A DNA stretch of 64,000 bases from Polyangium spumosum (GCF_009649845.1 NZ_WJIE01000001.1:1225054-1289053); one strand, 5' to 3'. Shown: positions 1 to 9,739, counted from the first letter of the stretch. Program-made: numbers and translations. Notes: generated by a model from the sequence alone, not told the origin.

Positions 1-1439
1 AGCTCCGCAATGACGATTGGTCCGTCGCGGCCATCCCCGACGACATCCAGGACCGGCGCGTGGAGATCACCGGGCCCGTCGACCGGAAGATGATCATCAA
101 CGCGCTGAACTCCGGCGCGAACGTGTTCATGGCCGACTTCGAGGACGCGACGTCGCCGACGTTCGCAAACCTCGTCGAAGGGCAAAAAAATCTCGCGGAC
201 GCGGCGCGTGGATCGATCGGCTACGTCGATCCCACGTCGGGCAAGTCGTACACGCTCGGCGAGCGCACGGCCGTGCTCTTCGTTCGCCCGCGTGGCCTGC
301 ACCTGCCGGAGAGACACGTGCTCGTGGACGGAGAGCCCGTCCCCGGCTCGCTCTTCGATTTCGGCCTCTACTTCTTCCACAACGCCCGCGCCCTCGTGGA
401 GCGCGGCAAGCGCCCCTATTTCTACCTGCCGAAGCTCGAGAGCCACCTCGAGGCGCGCCTCTGGAACGACGTCTTCCTGCGCGCGCAGGCCGAGCTGGAT
501 CTGCCGCCCGGCACCATCCGCGCCACCGTGCTCGTCGAGACGCTGCCCGCCGCGTTCGAGATGGACGAGATCCTCTACGAGCTACGCGAGCACTCGGCCG
601 GCCTGAACTGCGGGCGCTGGGACTACATCTTCAGCTTCATCAAGAAGCTCGGCGCCGACCCCGCGTTCATCCTGCCCGACCGCGGCCTGATCACGATGGA
701 TCGGCCGTTCTTGAAGGCCTACACGGACCTCGTCGTGAAGACCTGCCACCGCCGAGGCGCGCACGCGATGGGCGGAATGGCGGCGCAGATCCCGATCAAG
801 GGCGACGAGGAGCGGAGCCGCGCCGCCCTGGACAAGGTGCGGGCGGACAAACTCCGCGAAGTGCACGCAGGCCACGATGGCACGTGGGTCGCACACCCGG
901 GGCTCGTGCCGATCGCGCGCGCCATGTTCGACGCACACATGGACGGCCCGAACCAGCTCCACGTGAAGCGCGAGGACGTGGACGTACACGCGGGGGATCT
1001 CCTGCGTGTCCCCGACGGCCCGCGCACCGAGGCGGGCCTGCGGCACAACATCAAGGTCGGCATCCTCTACATCGAGGCCTGGCTGCGCGGCGTCGGCTGC
1101 GTGCCGCTCTACGACCTCATGGAGGACGCCGCGACGGCCGAGATCTGCCGCGCGCAGGTCTGGCAGTGGCAACACCACGGCGTGTCCGTCGAGGGCGCGC
1201 CGCTCGATCCCAAGCGGCTCGTCCGGACGATCGAGGAGACGATGGAAGAGCTCGCGAAAGAGCGCGGCGCCGAGGCGTTCGCCCACGGGCGCTTCGACGA
1301 GGCGCGCGAGCTCTTCACCACGCTCGCCACGTCGGACGAGCTCGAGGAGTTCCTCACGTTGCCTGCGTACGAACGTCTCCTCGCCCTTTCATCCACGTCG
1401 GCGGGGGACACCAAGAAGGCGCCCGAAGCCGCCGCATGA
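1..1439 (+). CDS. aceB: malate synthase A (5' end outside window)
   Basis: Condenses glyoxylate with acetyl-CoA to malate, the second step of the glyoxylate shunt (cytoplasm). The reading frame is open from base 3, so the true start lies upstream; 478 residues are visible against about 530 for the family, so only the N-terminal 50 or so residues are missing. Visible family signatures are DRRVEITGPVDRKM and ALNSGANVFMADFEDA near the beginning, RPRGLHLPERH, LPKLESHLEARLWNDVF in the barrel, and MEDAATAEI near the C-terminus, where the family carries its catalytic acid. The isocitrate lyase gene starts 21 bases after the stop, so the two shunt enzymes are almost certainly co-transcribed. A GTG at base 60 lies inside the conserved domain and is not the start. 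Confidence 0.95.
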   Translation, partial: LRNDDWSVAAIPDDIQDRRVEITGPVDRKMIINALNSGANVFMADFEDATSPTFANLVEGQKNLADAARGSIGYVDPTSGKSYTLGERTAVLFVRPRGLHLPERHVLVDGEPVPGSLFDFGLYFFHNARALVERGKRPYFYLPKLESHLEARLWNDVFLRAQAELDLPPGTIRATVLVETLPAAFEMDEILYELREHSAGLNCGRWDYIFSFIKKLGADPAFILPDRGLITMDRPFLKAYTDLVVKTCHRRGAHAMGGMAAQIPIKGDEERSRAALDKVRADKLREVHAGHDGTWVAHPGLVPIARAMFDAHMDGPNQLHVKREDVDVHAGDLLRVPDGPRTEAGLRHNIKVGILYIEAWLRGVGCVPLYDLMEDAATAEICRAQVWQWQHHGVSVEGAPLDPKRLVRTIEETMEELAKERGAEAFAHGRFDEARELFTTLATSDELEEFLTLPAYERLLALSSTSAGDTKKAPEAAA

Positions 1440-1460
1440 ACCTCTGAAGGAGTGAGTCCC

Positions 1461-2747
1461 ATGTCCGTCGCGTATCCGCTGCCCATTCGCCCGTCTGCCG
1501 CCGAAGGAAACGGCCTCGTGCCGAACCGCTGGCAAGGCATCGTCCGCCCCTACACGGAGGCCGACGTCGAGCGCCTGCGCGGCTCGTTCCACATCGAGCA
1601 CACGATCGCGAAGCTCGGCGCGCAGCGGCTCTGGGAGCTCTTGCACACCGAGGACTACGTCGCGGCGCTCGGCGCCCTGACGGGCAACCAGGCGATGCAG
1701 CAGGTGCGCGCGGGCCTGAAGGCGATCTACCTGAGCGGCTGGCAGGTCGCGGCCGACGCGAACCTCGCGGGCGAGATGTACCCGGATCAGAGCCTCTACC
1801 CGGCGAACAGCGTCCCGATGGTGGTGCGCCGGATCAACCAGGCGCTCCTGCGCGCCGACCAGATCGAGCACGCCGAGGGCAAACGGGAGCGGCACTGGCT
1901 CGCGCCGATCATGGCCGACGCCGAGGCCGGCTTCGGCGGACCGCTGAACGCCTTCGAGCTGATGAAGGCGATGATCGAGGCCGGCGCCTCGGGCGTGCAC
2001 TTCGAGGACCAGCTCGCGTCGGAGAAGAAGTGTGGCCACATGGGCGGCAAGGTGCTCGTGCCGACGAGCCAGTTCATCCGGACGCTCGTGGCGGCGCGTC
2101 TCGCCTCGGACGTGATGGGCGTGCCGACGCTCCTCGTGGCCCGCACGGACGCCGACAGCGCGAAGCTCCTGACGAGCGACGTCGACCCGCGTGATCGCCC
2201 GTTCCTCACGGGTCAGCGCACGCCCGAGGGCTTCTTCCAGTTCAAGGGCGGCCTCGACGCGGCGATCGCGCGCGCGCTCGCCTACGCGCCGTACGCGGAC
2301 ATGCTCTGGTGCGAGACGAGCACGCCGGACCTCGACGACGCGCGCAAGTTCGCCGAGGGCGTGCACGCGAAATACCCGGGCAAGCTGCTCGCGTACAACT
2401 GCTCGCCGTCGTTCAACTGGAAGAAGAACCTCGACGATCTCACGATCGCCAAGTTCCAGCGCGAGCTCGGGGCCATGGGCTACAAGTTCCAGTTCGTCAC
2501 GCTGGCCGGCTTCCACGCGCTGAACCACGGGATGTACGAGCTCGCCCGCGAGTACAAGGTGCGCGGCATGAGCGCCTACTCGGAGCTGCAGCAGGCCGAG
2601 TTCTCCGCGGAGAAGAGCGGCTACACGGCCACGCGCCACCAGCGCGAGGTGGGCACGGGTTATTTCGATCAGGTCGCGCAGGTCGTCTCGGGTGGTTGTG
2701 CCTCGACGCTCGCGCTGAACGAGTCGACCGAGGCGCACCAGTTCTGA
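1461..2747 (+). CDS. aceA: isocitrate lyase
   Basis: Cleaves isocitrate to succinate and glyoxylate, the first step of the glyoxylate shunt, which permits growth on acetate and fatty acids. 428 residues, normal for the bacterial enzyme. The catalytic loop [11 protein letters not shown] with the active-site cysteine is intact, as are the metal and substrate region ([15 protein letters not shown]) and the NCSPSFNW motif. I chose ATG 1461 because GAAGGAG at 1446-1452 sits 8 bases before it; the GTG at 1452 overlaps that ribosome binding site and is rejected. It lies directly downstream of malate synthase on the same strand, giving an aceB-aceA operon. Convergent murI begins its stop 12 bases beyond. 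Confidence 0.97.
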   Translation: MSVAYPLPIRPSAAEGNGLVPNRWQGIVRPYTEADVERLRGSFHIEHTIAKLGAQRLWELLHTEDYVAALGALTGNQAMQQVRAGLKAIYLSGWQVAADANLAGEMYPDQSLYPANSVPMVVRRINQALLRADQIEHAEGKRERHWLAPIMADAEAGFGGPLNAFELMKAMIEAGASGVHFEDQLASEKKCGHMGGKVLVPTSQFIRTLVAARLASDVMGVPTLLVARTDADSAKLLTSDVDPRDRPFLTGQRTPEGFFQFKGGLDAAIARALAYAPYADMLWCETSTPDLDDARKFAEGVHAKYPGKLLAYNCSPSFNWKKNLDDLTIAKFQRELGAMGYKFQFVTLAGFHALNHGMYELAREYKVRGMSAYSELQQAEFSAEKSGYTATRHQREVGTGYFDQVAQVVSGGCASTLALNESTEAHQF

Positions 2748-2759
2748 GAGACAAACTCC

Positions 2760-3593
2760 CTACAGATCGATCTGATGCACGTCGCCGAGCGGCTCCCCCA
2801 GGAACCGCTCGGCGACCGTGGAGAAGCTCTTCGGCAGATCCGTCACGAAGAGCTCGAGCTTCCCTCGCTCTACCCGCGTCGTCCGTTGCCCGCGCTCCCC
2901 GAGGAACGCCGAGACGTCGTCCGCCGTCGCCGACGCGCTGTCCACGATCGGGATCGGCTCACCCGCGATCGAGGCCGCCTCGGCCTCGATCACCCGCTCG
3001 AGCAGGGGGAAGTGCGTGCATCCGAGCACCACGCAGCGCGCCCCGGCGCGCACCAGCGGCTCGAGGTAACGCCGCGAGACGAGCCGCGGCACCTCCCCTT
3101 CGAGCCACCCCTCCTCCGCGAGCGAGACGAGCAGCGGCGCGGGCTGACCAAACACCTCCGTCCGCGTGGAGAGCGACGCGACGGCGCGCGGATACGCGCC
3201 CGAGGTGATCGTGCCCGTCGTGCCGAGCACGCCCACCGCCCCGCCCTTCGCCGCCGCGACCGCCGCGCGCGCGCCGGGCACGATCACGCCGAGCACGGGC
3301 CTGTCGAGCTCCACGCGCATGACGTCGAGCGCCACGGCGCTCACCGTGTTGCACGCGACGACGATCGCCTTCACCCCGCGGCTCAAGAGCACCCGCGCGC
3401 AGCCGAGCGCGTACCGCACGACCGTCTCCGCGGAGCGCGTCCCGTACGGCACGCGCGCCGTGTCGCCGAGGTAGACGATGTCCTCCGCGGGGCAACGCTC
3501 GCGGAGCGCGCGCACGACGGTCAGGCCGCCGAGGCCCGAGTCGAAGACGCCGAGCGGCGCGTCGGGGTCCAGGGCGTTCGCAGGGCCACGCAT
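2760..3593 (-). CDS. murI: glutamate racemase
   Basis: Interconverts L- and D-glutamate, supplying D-glutamate for peptidoglycan precursors. 277 residues. The N-terminal GVFDSGLGGLTV signature and both catalytic cysteines are present, in VVACNTVSA and VLGCTHFPLL, the usual two-thiol arrangement of this racemase. The open frame extends far upstream past 3593, but that extension is antisense to the next gene; ATG 3593 places the first beta strand about 15 residues in, as in other MurI proteins. No strong ribosome binding site precedes it. It converges on aceA and is divergent from the TssBC-like gene, with about 115 bases between the two starts. Confidence 0.94.
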   Translation of the reverse strand: MRGPANALDPDAPLGVFDSGLGGLTVVRALRERCPAEDIVYLGDTARVPYGTRSAETVVRYALGCARVLLSRGVKAIVVACNTVSAVALDVMRVELDRPVLGVIVPGARAAVAAAKGGAVGVLGTTGTITSGAYPRAVASLSTRTEVFGQPAPLLVSLAEEGWLEGEVPRLVSRRYLEPLVRAGARCVVLGCTHFPLLERVIEAEAASIAGEPIPIVDSASATADDVSAFLGERGQRTTRVERGKLELFVTDLPKSFSTVAERFLGEPLGDVHQIDL

Positions 3594-3708
3594 GGGCGCG
3601 GAGCTTAGTGAGGGCCCGGCCCACGTCAAAAAAAGCCGCAGAGCCGTGATTTCCGCCGCCGCGTTTGCCGCTTCTCCCGCGCGCGCGCTGCTCCTACACT
3701 CCCCTGCC

Positions 3709-5628
3709 ATGGCCTCCGAAACGAAGGGCTTCATGAAGGGTGGGATGAACTTCAACGTGGGCGAGGAGAGCCCCGCAGAGCTCGAGCAAACGGAGGGGCC
3801 GCTCTTGCCGCTCCGCGTGCTCGTCGTCGCGGATCTCTTGCCGCGCGACGAGCACAACGCCGGCGCCAGCGCGCCCGAGCTCGCCGTGCGGGTCGATCCG
3901 CTCGCCTTCGACGACCTCTTCACGCGGCTGCGCCCACGCGTCGCCATCGAGGTGCCGAGCGTGCTCGCCGAGGGACGCACCACGCGCATCGACCTCGCGC
4001 CGACGAGCCTCAAGAGCTTCCGACCCGATGGGCTGCTCGCGGAGGTCCCGCTCCTCCGCTCGCTGCTCGACGGCAAACTCACCCTGGAAAAACTCCGCGA
4101 CGGCACCATCGATCGCGACCAGGCCCGCGTCGAGCTCGACCGGATCTGGAGCTCGTCGCCCTTCGTGCGTGACGTCCTGCGCCTCGTCGCGGAGGCGAAC
4201 GTCGGAGCGCGCACGGGCGGCCTCGTGGCACCGCCGCGCGACACCTCGGCCGACGCCTCGGTCGCCTCGATCCTCGACATGGTCGACACCGGCGCGAGCC
4301 CGTCTGCGTCCGCGTCGGCGCCCGCGCCCGCCGTGCCTGCGCGCCCTGCCCCTGCCGGAGACAGCCGCTTCGGCGCGCTCATCTCGGCCGTCGCCAACGC
4401 CGGCAAGTCGAGCTCGGCCCGCTTCAGCCCGCAGGAGGCCATCCAGCGCGTCGAGAAGGCCATCGGCGCGCAGATCGGCGCGATCCTCCAGCACCCCGAG
4501 GTGCGCCGCCTGGAGGAGGCCTGGCGCGGCGTTGCGCTCTTCGTCGATCGCTCGAAGGGGACGAAGGGCCTCGAGATCGACGTCGTCTGCGCGCGCCCCG
4601 AGCTCGCGGCCACGGCCCTCGAACGAGCGGCCCGCCAGAGCGGCGGCAAGACGCCGGTCTCCTGCGCGATCGTGGACGTCACCATCACCGGCACGTCGGC
4701 GACGCTCTCGCAGCTCGAAGAGATCGCCCGCGTCGCCGAGGCCCAGACCGTGCCCGTCGTGGTGAACGCCTCGCACACGCTGCTCGGCATCGATCGCCTC
4801 GCGGACCTCGAGAGGCTCGACAACAAGATCGCCCTCTTCTCCACGCCCGATCAGGTCCGCTGGCAGTCGACGGCGCAGAAGCCCGCGATGCGCTGGGTGA
4901 CGATGGCGATGAACGGGATCCTGGCCCGCGCCGCGTACGACAAGGCGACCTCGCGCGTGCGTGAGATGGTCGTGAAGGAGGAGCCGGCCGACGAGGGCGC
5001 GACGGTCTGGATCGCGCCGGCCTACGGCGTGGGCGCGCTCATCACGACGAGCTTCCGCGAGACGCGCTGGCCGTGCCGCATCGTGGGCGCTCGGAACGGC
5101 GGCACGCTCGGGGACCTGCCGATCCACGAGGTGCGCGGGCACGTGGACGACGCCGAGGTCGTGGCGATCCCCACGCAGGCGTTTGTCTCGACCGACTCGC
5201 AGCGCGAGCTCTCCAAAGCGGGCGTGCTCCTGCTCGCGTCGGCGCCGAACAGCGACTCGGTCTACGTGCTCTCGGCCCCCACGTCCTACGTGCCGCCGCC
5301 GAAGCGCACCTACGACAGCGCGTCGACGGAGCCCGAGGCGCGGCTCGAGCGCGTCTCCTTGGTCGATCAGCTCTTCGTGGCCCGGATCGTCCAGTCCTTG
5401 CGCGTGATCGCCGGCCGTTTGCCCGGGAACGTCGCGCCCTCCGGGGCGAAGTCGCTCGTGGATCGCTCGCTCTGGGCGCTCTTCGAGGACGCGAAGCCTG
5501 GCAGCGTCGAGATCGTGGTCAACGCGCACGCGACCTCCGATGGCACGGCCGTCGCCGTGACGATCCGCCCGCGCCGCTTCCTCGGCGTCACGCTCGAAGA
5601 GTTCTCCCTCGAGTTCCTCGTCGGCTAG
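3709..5628 (+). CDS. T6SS sheath protein, single-chain TssB-TssC-like fusion
   Basis: 639 residues. Residues about 33-120 resemble TssB/VipA: a LRVLVVADLLPRDE strand, then SFRPDGLLAEVPLLRSLL, which matches the conserved helix of the small sheath subunit. Residues about 160-235 are an Ala/Pro/Ser-rich linker. Residues about 240-639 follow TssC/VipB: VEKAIGAQIGAILQHPEVRRLEEAWRG-type helix, a PCRIVGARNGGTLGDLPIHE segment matching the separate TssC here, and a conserved C-terminal beta segment. Separate tssB and tssC lie convergently just downstream. I infer a modified or accessory contractile sheath component; a regulatory paralogue is also possible. Start ATG 3709 was chosen because the TssB-like strand begins shortly after; the longer frame upstream is antisense to murI. 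The family call is good, the role is open. Confidence 0.8.
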   Translation: MASETKGFMKGGMNFNVGEESPAELEQTEGPLLPLRVLVVADLLPRDEHNAGASAPELAVRVDPLAFDDLFTRLRPRVAIEVPSVLAEGRTTRIDLAPTSLKSFRPDGLLAEVPLLRSLLDGKLTLEKLRDGTIDRDQARVELDRIWSSSPFVRDVLRLVAEANVGARTGGLVAPPRDTSADASVASILDMVDTGASPSASASAPAPAVPARPAPAGDSRFGALISAVANAGKSSSARFSPQEAIQRVEKAIGAQIGAILQHPEVRRLEEAWRGVALFVDRSKGTKGLEIDVVCARPELAATALERAARQSGGKTPVSCAIVDVTITGTSATLSQLEEIARVAEAQTVPVVVNASHTLLGIDRLADLERLDNKIALFSTPDQVRWQSTAQKPAMRWVTMAMNGILARAAYDKATSRVREMVVKEEPADEGATVWIAPAYGVGALITTSFRETRWPCRIVGARNGGTLGDLPIHEVRGHVDDAEVVAIPTQAFVSTDSQRELSKAGVLLLASAPNSDSVYVLSAPTSYVPPPKRTYDSASTEPEARLERVSLVDQLFVARIVQSLRVIAGRLPGNVAPSGAKSLVDRSLWALFEDAKPGSVEIVVNAHATSDGTAVAVTIRPRRFLGVTLEEFSLEFLVG

Positions 5629-5641
5629 CTGAAGGCGCCCT

Positions 5642-5686
5642 CCCCTCCCCTCTCCCGCAGGCGTGAGAGGGGCCGGGGGTGAGGGG
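5642..5686. repeat. CCCTCTCCC-type dispersed palindrome, copy 1
   Basis: C-rich then G-rich inverted repeat immediately after the stop of the TssBC-like gene. It shares the pattern CCCTCTCCCGC, a short spacer, GAGAGGGG, two or three bases, GGGGGTGAGGG with 33817-33866. Both copies sit between convergent gene ends, so a 3'-end or terminator role is plausible. Confidence 0.6.
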
Positions 5687-5710
5687 TTTGAGTTGCCGCA
5701 CAAAAACAAG

Positions 5711-5738
5711 AAGGCCGGCTCTTTTCGGAGCCGGCCTT
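5711..5738. terminator. bidirectional intrinsic terminator between the TssBC-like gene and tssC
   Basis: Perfect 11-bp GC-rich stem (5711-5721 with 5728-5738) and a 6-base loop. Read on the minus strand it is followed by CTTGTTTTTG, so it best terminates the minus-strand tssJ-to-tssC operon. Confidence 0.85.
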
Positions 5739-5768
5739 CCTGCGTTTGTCTCGGTCAGCCGAAACGGC

Positions 5769-7253
5769 TCATTCCTTGTCGAGCTTGCCGACGAGGCTGA
5801 GCGTGAAGAATGCGCCCATGTACTTGAAGTGCGGGCGCACCTGCATGTCGACCTTGTACCAGCCGGCGTTGCCCTCGACCTCGGTCACGATGATACGCGC
5901 CTTGCGGAGGGGGCGACGGCCGCGGATGCTCGCCGAGACGACGTCCTGATCGGCGACGAACTGCGAGATCCAGTCGTTGAGCTCCTTCTCGAGATCGGCG
6001 CGCTCCTTCCACGTACCGATCTGCTCGCGCTGCAGCACCTTCAGGTAGTGCGCGATGCGGGCCATGATGAACATGTACGGGAGCTGCGTGCCGAGGCGAT
6101 AGTTGAGCTCGGCCGCGCGGCCCTCCTCGCTCTGGCCGAAGTACTTCGGCTTCTGCACGCTGTTCGCCGAGAAGAAGCACGCGTTGTCCGAGTCCTTGCG
6201 GTAGGTGAGGCCGATGAAGCCCTCCTCCGAGAGCTCGTACTCGCGGCGCTCCGTGAGCATGATCTCGGTGGGGATCTTCGTCTGGATCTCGCCCATCGCC
6301 TCGTACTGGTGGAGCGGCAGGTTCTCGACCGAGCCGCCCGCCTGCGGGCCGATGATGTTCGGGCACCAGCGGTACTTGGCGAAGCTGTCCGCCAGGCGCG
6401 TCGCGAACGCGAAGACGGCGTTGCCCCAGCAGTACGAATCGTGCTGGCCGATGACGTTCTCGTCGTAGTTGAACTCCTTCACGGGCACGGTGTTCGCGCC
6501 GTAGGGGAGCCGGAGGAGGAAGCGCGGCATCACGAGGCCGACGTAGCGGGAGTCCTCGGTCTCGCGGAAGGCGTTGTACTTCGTGTACTGCGGGCCTTCG
6601 AAGAGCGCCTTGAGGTCCTTCAGGTTCGGCAGGTTGAGGTAGTCCTTCAGGCCGAAGAACTGCGGGCCGGCGGCGGCGATGAAGGGCGCGTGCGACATCG
6701 TCGCGACGGAGGCGCACTTCTGCAGGAGCATGATGTCCTGCGGGCCGGGGCCGAACTCGTAGTTCGCGATGATCGCGCCGTAGGGACGACCGCCGAACTG
6801 ACCGAACTCCGCCGAGTAGACCAGCTTGTACAGGCCGCTCTTGGGCACCTCGGGGGCGTCCTCGAAATCGGCGAGCAGGTCTTCCTTCGAGCAGTTCAGG
6901 AGCTCGACCTTGACGTTCTCGCGGAAGTCCGTGCGGTCCACGACGAACTTCAGGCCGCGCCACGCCGACTCCAGCTTCTGGAACGTCGGGTGGTGGAGGA
7001 TCTCGTCGATCTGGCGCGAGAGCTTCGCGTCGATCTCCGCGATCAGCGCGTCGACGAGGGCCTTGTCGACCTTCTCGCCCTCGCGCTTCGGCGCGATGAG
7101 CTCCGCGATGAAGGCCTGGACGCCGCGCTTGGCGACCTCGTAGCCCTCGTCGCCCGGAGCCATCTTGGTCTCCGAGAGGATGTCGTCGAGAAGGCTGCCA
7201 CCTTCGAGCGTCTGTGCGCCCGCGCCGCCTTGCGATTGGGTCTCGGAAGCCAT
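5769..7253 (-). CDS. tssC: T6SS contractile sheath large subunit TssC (VipB/IglB)
   Basis: Polymerises with TssB into the contractile sheath around the Hcp tube in the cytoplasm. 494 residues, the usual length. Helix IDEILHHPTFQKLESAWRGL (residues about 70-90) is the family hallmark, and the C-terminal region IRGRRPLRKARI and VRPHFKYMGAFFTLSLVGKL is canonical. Starts 3 bases after the tssB stop, with GGAGGAA in the tssB tail serving as its ribosome binding site, so translation is coupled to tssB. Last gene of the operon; the terminator at 5711-5738 lies beyond its stop. Confidence 0.97.
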   Translation of the reverse strand: MASETQSQGGAGAQTLEGGSLLDDILSETKMAPGDEGYEVAKRGVQAFIAELIAPKREGEKVDKALVDALIAEIDAKLSRQIDEILHHPTFQKLESAWRGLKFVVDRTDFRENVKVELLNCSKEDLLADFEDAPEVPKSGLYKLVYSAEFGQFGGRPYGAIIANYEFGPGPQDIMLLQKCASVATMSHAPFIAAAGPQFFGLKDYLNLPNLKDLKALFEGPQYTKYNAFRETEDSRYVGLVMPRFLLRLPYGANTVPVKEFNYDENVIGQHDSYCWGNAVFAFATRLADSFAKYRWCPNIIGPQAGGSVENLPLHQYEAMGEIQTKIPTEIMLTERREYELSEEGFIGLTYRKDSDNACFFSANSVQKPKYFGQSEEGRAAELNYRLGTQLPYMFIMARIAHYLKVLQREQIGTWKERADLEKELNDWISQFVADQDVVSASIRGRRPLRKARIIVTEVEGNAGWYKVDMQVRPHFKYMGAFFTLSLVGKLDKE

Positions 7254-7256
7254 CGC

Positions 7257-7748
7257 TTATTCCTCCCCCTGCTTCAGGCCGAGCTCGTTGATCAGCCGGT
7301 TGCGCTGGGCGGGATCGTTCAGGATCGTCTGGATCTTGTTGCGGAAGGCCTTCTCGTTGCCGAGCGGGCCCTTCAGCGCCGTGAGGGCCGCGCGCAGCTC
7401 GAGCAGCTTCTTCAGCTCCGGCACCTGGTTCGCGATCGCCGCCGGCTCCATGTCCGACAAACGGCGGAACTTGAGGTTGACGTTGAGCTCGTTGTCCTCG
7501 TTCTCCGACAGCCGATCCTTGACCGCAAGGTTGAGCGACAGCTTCTGCTCCGCCATCACCTTCTGGAAGTTGTCCTTGTCGACGTTGATGGGCTTCCGAT
7601 CCTCGAGCGGCGTCGGATCGGGGCGCATGGTGTAGTCGCCAAGCATGAGGAGCTTCAGCGGGAGCTCGACCTCTTCCTTCGCGTTCCCCGTCGCTGGCTT
7701 GTACGTGATGTTGACGCGCTCTTTCGGCGCGACCGATCCTTCTTTCAT
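7257..7748 (-). CDS. tssB: T6SS contractile sheath small subunit TssB (VipA/IglA)
   Basis: Partner of TssC in the sheath. 163 residues, the usual length. Shows an early beta strand LKLLMLGDYTMR, the DRKPINVDKDNFQKVM segment, and the conserved helix FRRLSDMEPAAIANQVPELKKL. AGGAG lies about 9 bases upstream of ATG 7748. The gene is separated from tssA by 194 bases (7749-7942), the largest gap in the operon, so a local promoter for tssB-tssC is possible; I see no clear consensus there. Confidence 0.97.
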   Translation of the reverse strand: MKEGSVAPKERVNITYKPATGNAKEEVELPLKLLMLGDYTMRPDPTPLEDRKPINVDKDNFQKVMAEQKLSLNLAVKDRLSENEDNELNVNLKFRRLSDMEPAAIANQVPELKKLLELRAALTALKGPLGNEKAFRNKIQTILNDPAQRNRLINELGLKQGEE

Positions 7749-7942
7749 CGCGGAAGGCTCCTTTCCCCTACGCTTGGAGAGCTACTTGCTCCGAGCGGCC
7801 TTTCCGAGCCGCCCTACGTTGAAACGAGATTGCCGTCAGGTCGGGGCCCACCTCGACAGGCGGCCAGAGAATACCGCAAACTACCCCGACTTCGTCCATC
7901 GTTATCTTTCCGAACCAGCCCGCTCTTTTACTACGCGGGCGC

Positions 7943-9661
7943 TCAGGTGATCGAGATGCGGAAGGCCGCCGCGGCGTCCAGCTCGCAGAGGCGCTCGAAC
8001 GCCTCGTTCTCGCGCTTACGCGCCTCCTCACTCACCTCGTATCCCTGGTTCAAGCCACGAAGCGCCGTGTACAGCGCCCCATAAAGCTCGGCGCAGAGCT
8101 CCGGATCCCACTCGTCGAGCCGGTGCTGCTTGGCCATGCGCTCGAGCCCGTCGAGCTGCGCCCGCGCGATCGCGAGCTGACCGATCTGCAAGCAGATCTG
8201 CGCGATCGCGAGCTTGCTCCGGAACTTGTCGACCGGCGTCACGGCCTGACCCGCGACCTTCGATACGCACTGGATGGCCGCGAGCGGATCCCCATTTTCG
8301 ATGAGGTTTCGCGCCTCGCCGATCGCCTTGTCGAGCGCGCGGAACCCCTTGCCTCCCGGCGCGCCTCCGCCCGCAGCAGCGCCGCCGCCGCCGCCGCCCG
8401 AGCCGAGCACCGGACGAACCTCGGCGTCGATCCACGCCTTCGTCTGTTCATCCGCGAGCGGGACGCCGTCGTTGAACGTGAGATCCGGGAGCGTCGGCGC
8501 GCGCGAGATCAGGAGCGCCACCTCGCGCAGGTGTGCGAGCTTCGCGTCCGCGTAGCCGAGGTTCTCGAGCGCGTTCGAGACGTGCCGGTGCGGATCGAGC
8601 CAGAACCGATACTCCGAGGCGACCTCGTCGACCGACGCGAGGATCCCATCCCAGTTGCCCGCCTCGGCCATGCCGTCGAACGCGCCGCGCACGTGATCGG
8701 GCGGCGACGGCAGGTAGGTTTGTCCTCCCTCGGCCGGCGGATCCTGCTGCATGAAGAGCCAGAGCCCGGTGCGGCTCATGCGATACGCAAACGCGCTCGA
8801 CGGATCGGCCGCGCGAAGCGCCTCCCCCGCGCGCATGAGCAAGGTGCTCACCTGATCGAGCACCACGTTCGCCGAGTCCGCGTCCGTGATGCTCGTCGCG
8901 TCGGGGAGCGAGACCTGGATCTCCGCGCTCTCCACGGGCGCAGGCGCATACGTGGCCACGGGCGCAGGCGCCGCAGGGCGCGCGACGGCCACGGGCGCAG
9001 GCGGCGGCGCTGCGACCTCGGGCGGCGGCGGCGGAGGTGGCGGCGGAGGTGGAGGCGGCGGAGGTGGCGGCGGCGGAGGTGCCTTCGGGACACTCGCGAG
9101 CATGCGCCGCGACGACTCGCGCAGAGACCCCATGCCGGGGTACGCGTCGCCGAGTTTGTCCCGGAGCTCTCCGTCGAGCTGGCGGGTCTGTTGCTCGAGC
9201 GCGCCGACGATGTCCGCGTCCCCCGCGGTCGGGTTGAAGGTCCCGATCGCGGCCGCGACCTGATCTCCGTACCAGCTCATCAAGTTGCCGCGCGTCCGCG
9301 GGCGCTTGATGGGCGGATACATCTTGTCCCAGACCGCGGTGCAGAGCTCGTTGATGAGCACGAGCCCATCGACCGCGCCCTGCATCCCGTCCGTGTGTGC
9401 CTTCGCCGCGCCGTAATACACCGCGAGGCGGAAGTCCTTCGACTTCTCGGTGAGCAGCTCCTCGGCGTTCATCGCGATCTTCGACCAGTCGATCTTGCCG
9501 CCCTCGAGGGACTGCGCCTTGTCGACCTCGGCCTTGATCGCTTCGAAGAGCTCGTCGTACGAGACGTCCTGACCAACACCTCCCGAGATCAGCTCGATCA
9601 TCGCCGACACTCGGGTCTTTGCCGCTTCTACCGCGTCACTCGCCGCCATGGACGGCATCAT
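7943..9661 (-). CDS. tssA: T6SS baseplate/cap protein TssA (ImpA N-terminal and VasJ-type domains)
   Basis: Coordinates baseplate and sheath-tube polymerisation. About 570 residues. The N-terminal ImpA-type region is clear (DFRLAVYYGAAKAHTDG, then ELCTAVWDKMYPPIKRPRTRGN). A tract of 20 consecutive proline codons (9020-9079 on the + strand) and an Ala/Pro linker separate it from a C-terminal VasJ-like helical domain (residues about 250-570), itself containing a Gly-rich stretch near residue 430. Several in-frame starts cluster at the 5' end (GTG 9667, ATG 9661, 9658, 9649); none has a strong ribosome binding site, so the start is uncertain by up to six codons. Downstream of tagF. Confidence 0.9.
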   Translation of the reverse strand: MMPSMAASDAVEAAKTRVSAMIELISGGVGQDVSYDELFEAIKAEVDKAQSLEGGKIDWSKIAMNAEELLTEKSKDFRLAVYYGAAKAHTDGMQGAVDGLVLINELCTAVWDKMYPPIKRPRTRGNLMSWYGDQVAAAIGTFNPTAGDADIVGALEQQTRQLDGELRDKLGDAYPGMGSLRESSRRMLASVPKAPPPPPPPPPPPPPPPPPPPPEVAAPPPAPVAVARPAAPAPVATYAPAPVESAEIQVSLPDATSITDADSANVVLDQVSTLLMRAGEALRAADPSSAFAYRMSRTGLWLFMQQDPPAEGGQTYLPSPPDHVRGAFDGMAEAGNWDGILASVDEVASEYRFWLDPHRHVSNALENLGYADAKLAHLREVALLISRAPTLPDLTFNDGVPLADEQTKAWIDAEVRPVLGSGGGGGGAAAGGGAPGGKGFRALDKAIGEARNLIENGDPLAAIQCVSKVAGQAVTPVDKFRSKLAIAQICLQIGQLAIARAQLDGLERMAKQHRLDEWDPELCAELYGALYTALRGLNQGYEVSEEARKRENEAFERLCELDAAAAFRISIT

Positions 9662-9739
9662 ACCCACGGGCGGCGCACGATCGCACCACGTGTGCGCGCC
9701 TCGAACGAAAGCGCGGGGCCCAGGCGGGCGGCGGGATCG

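Noticed and set aside
2760-4844. Long minus-strand frame extending murI to 694 codons
   Set aside because: The extension is antisense to the TssBC-like gene; MurI is complete from ATG 3593.
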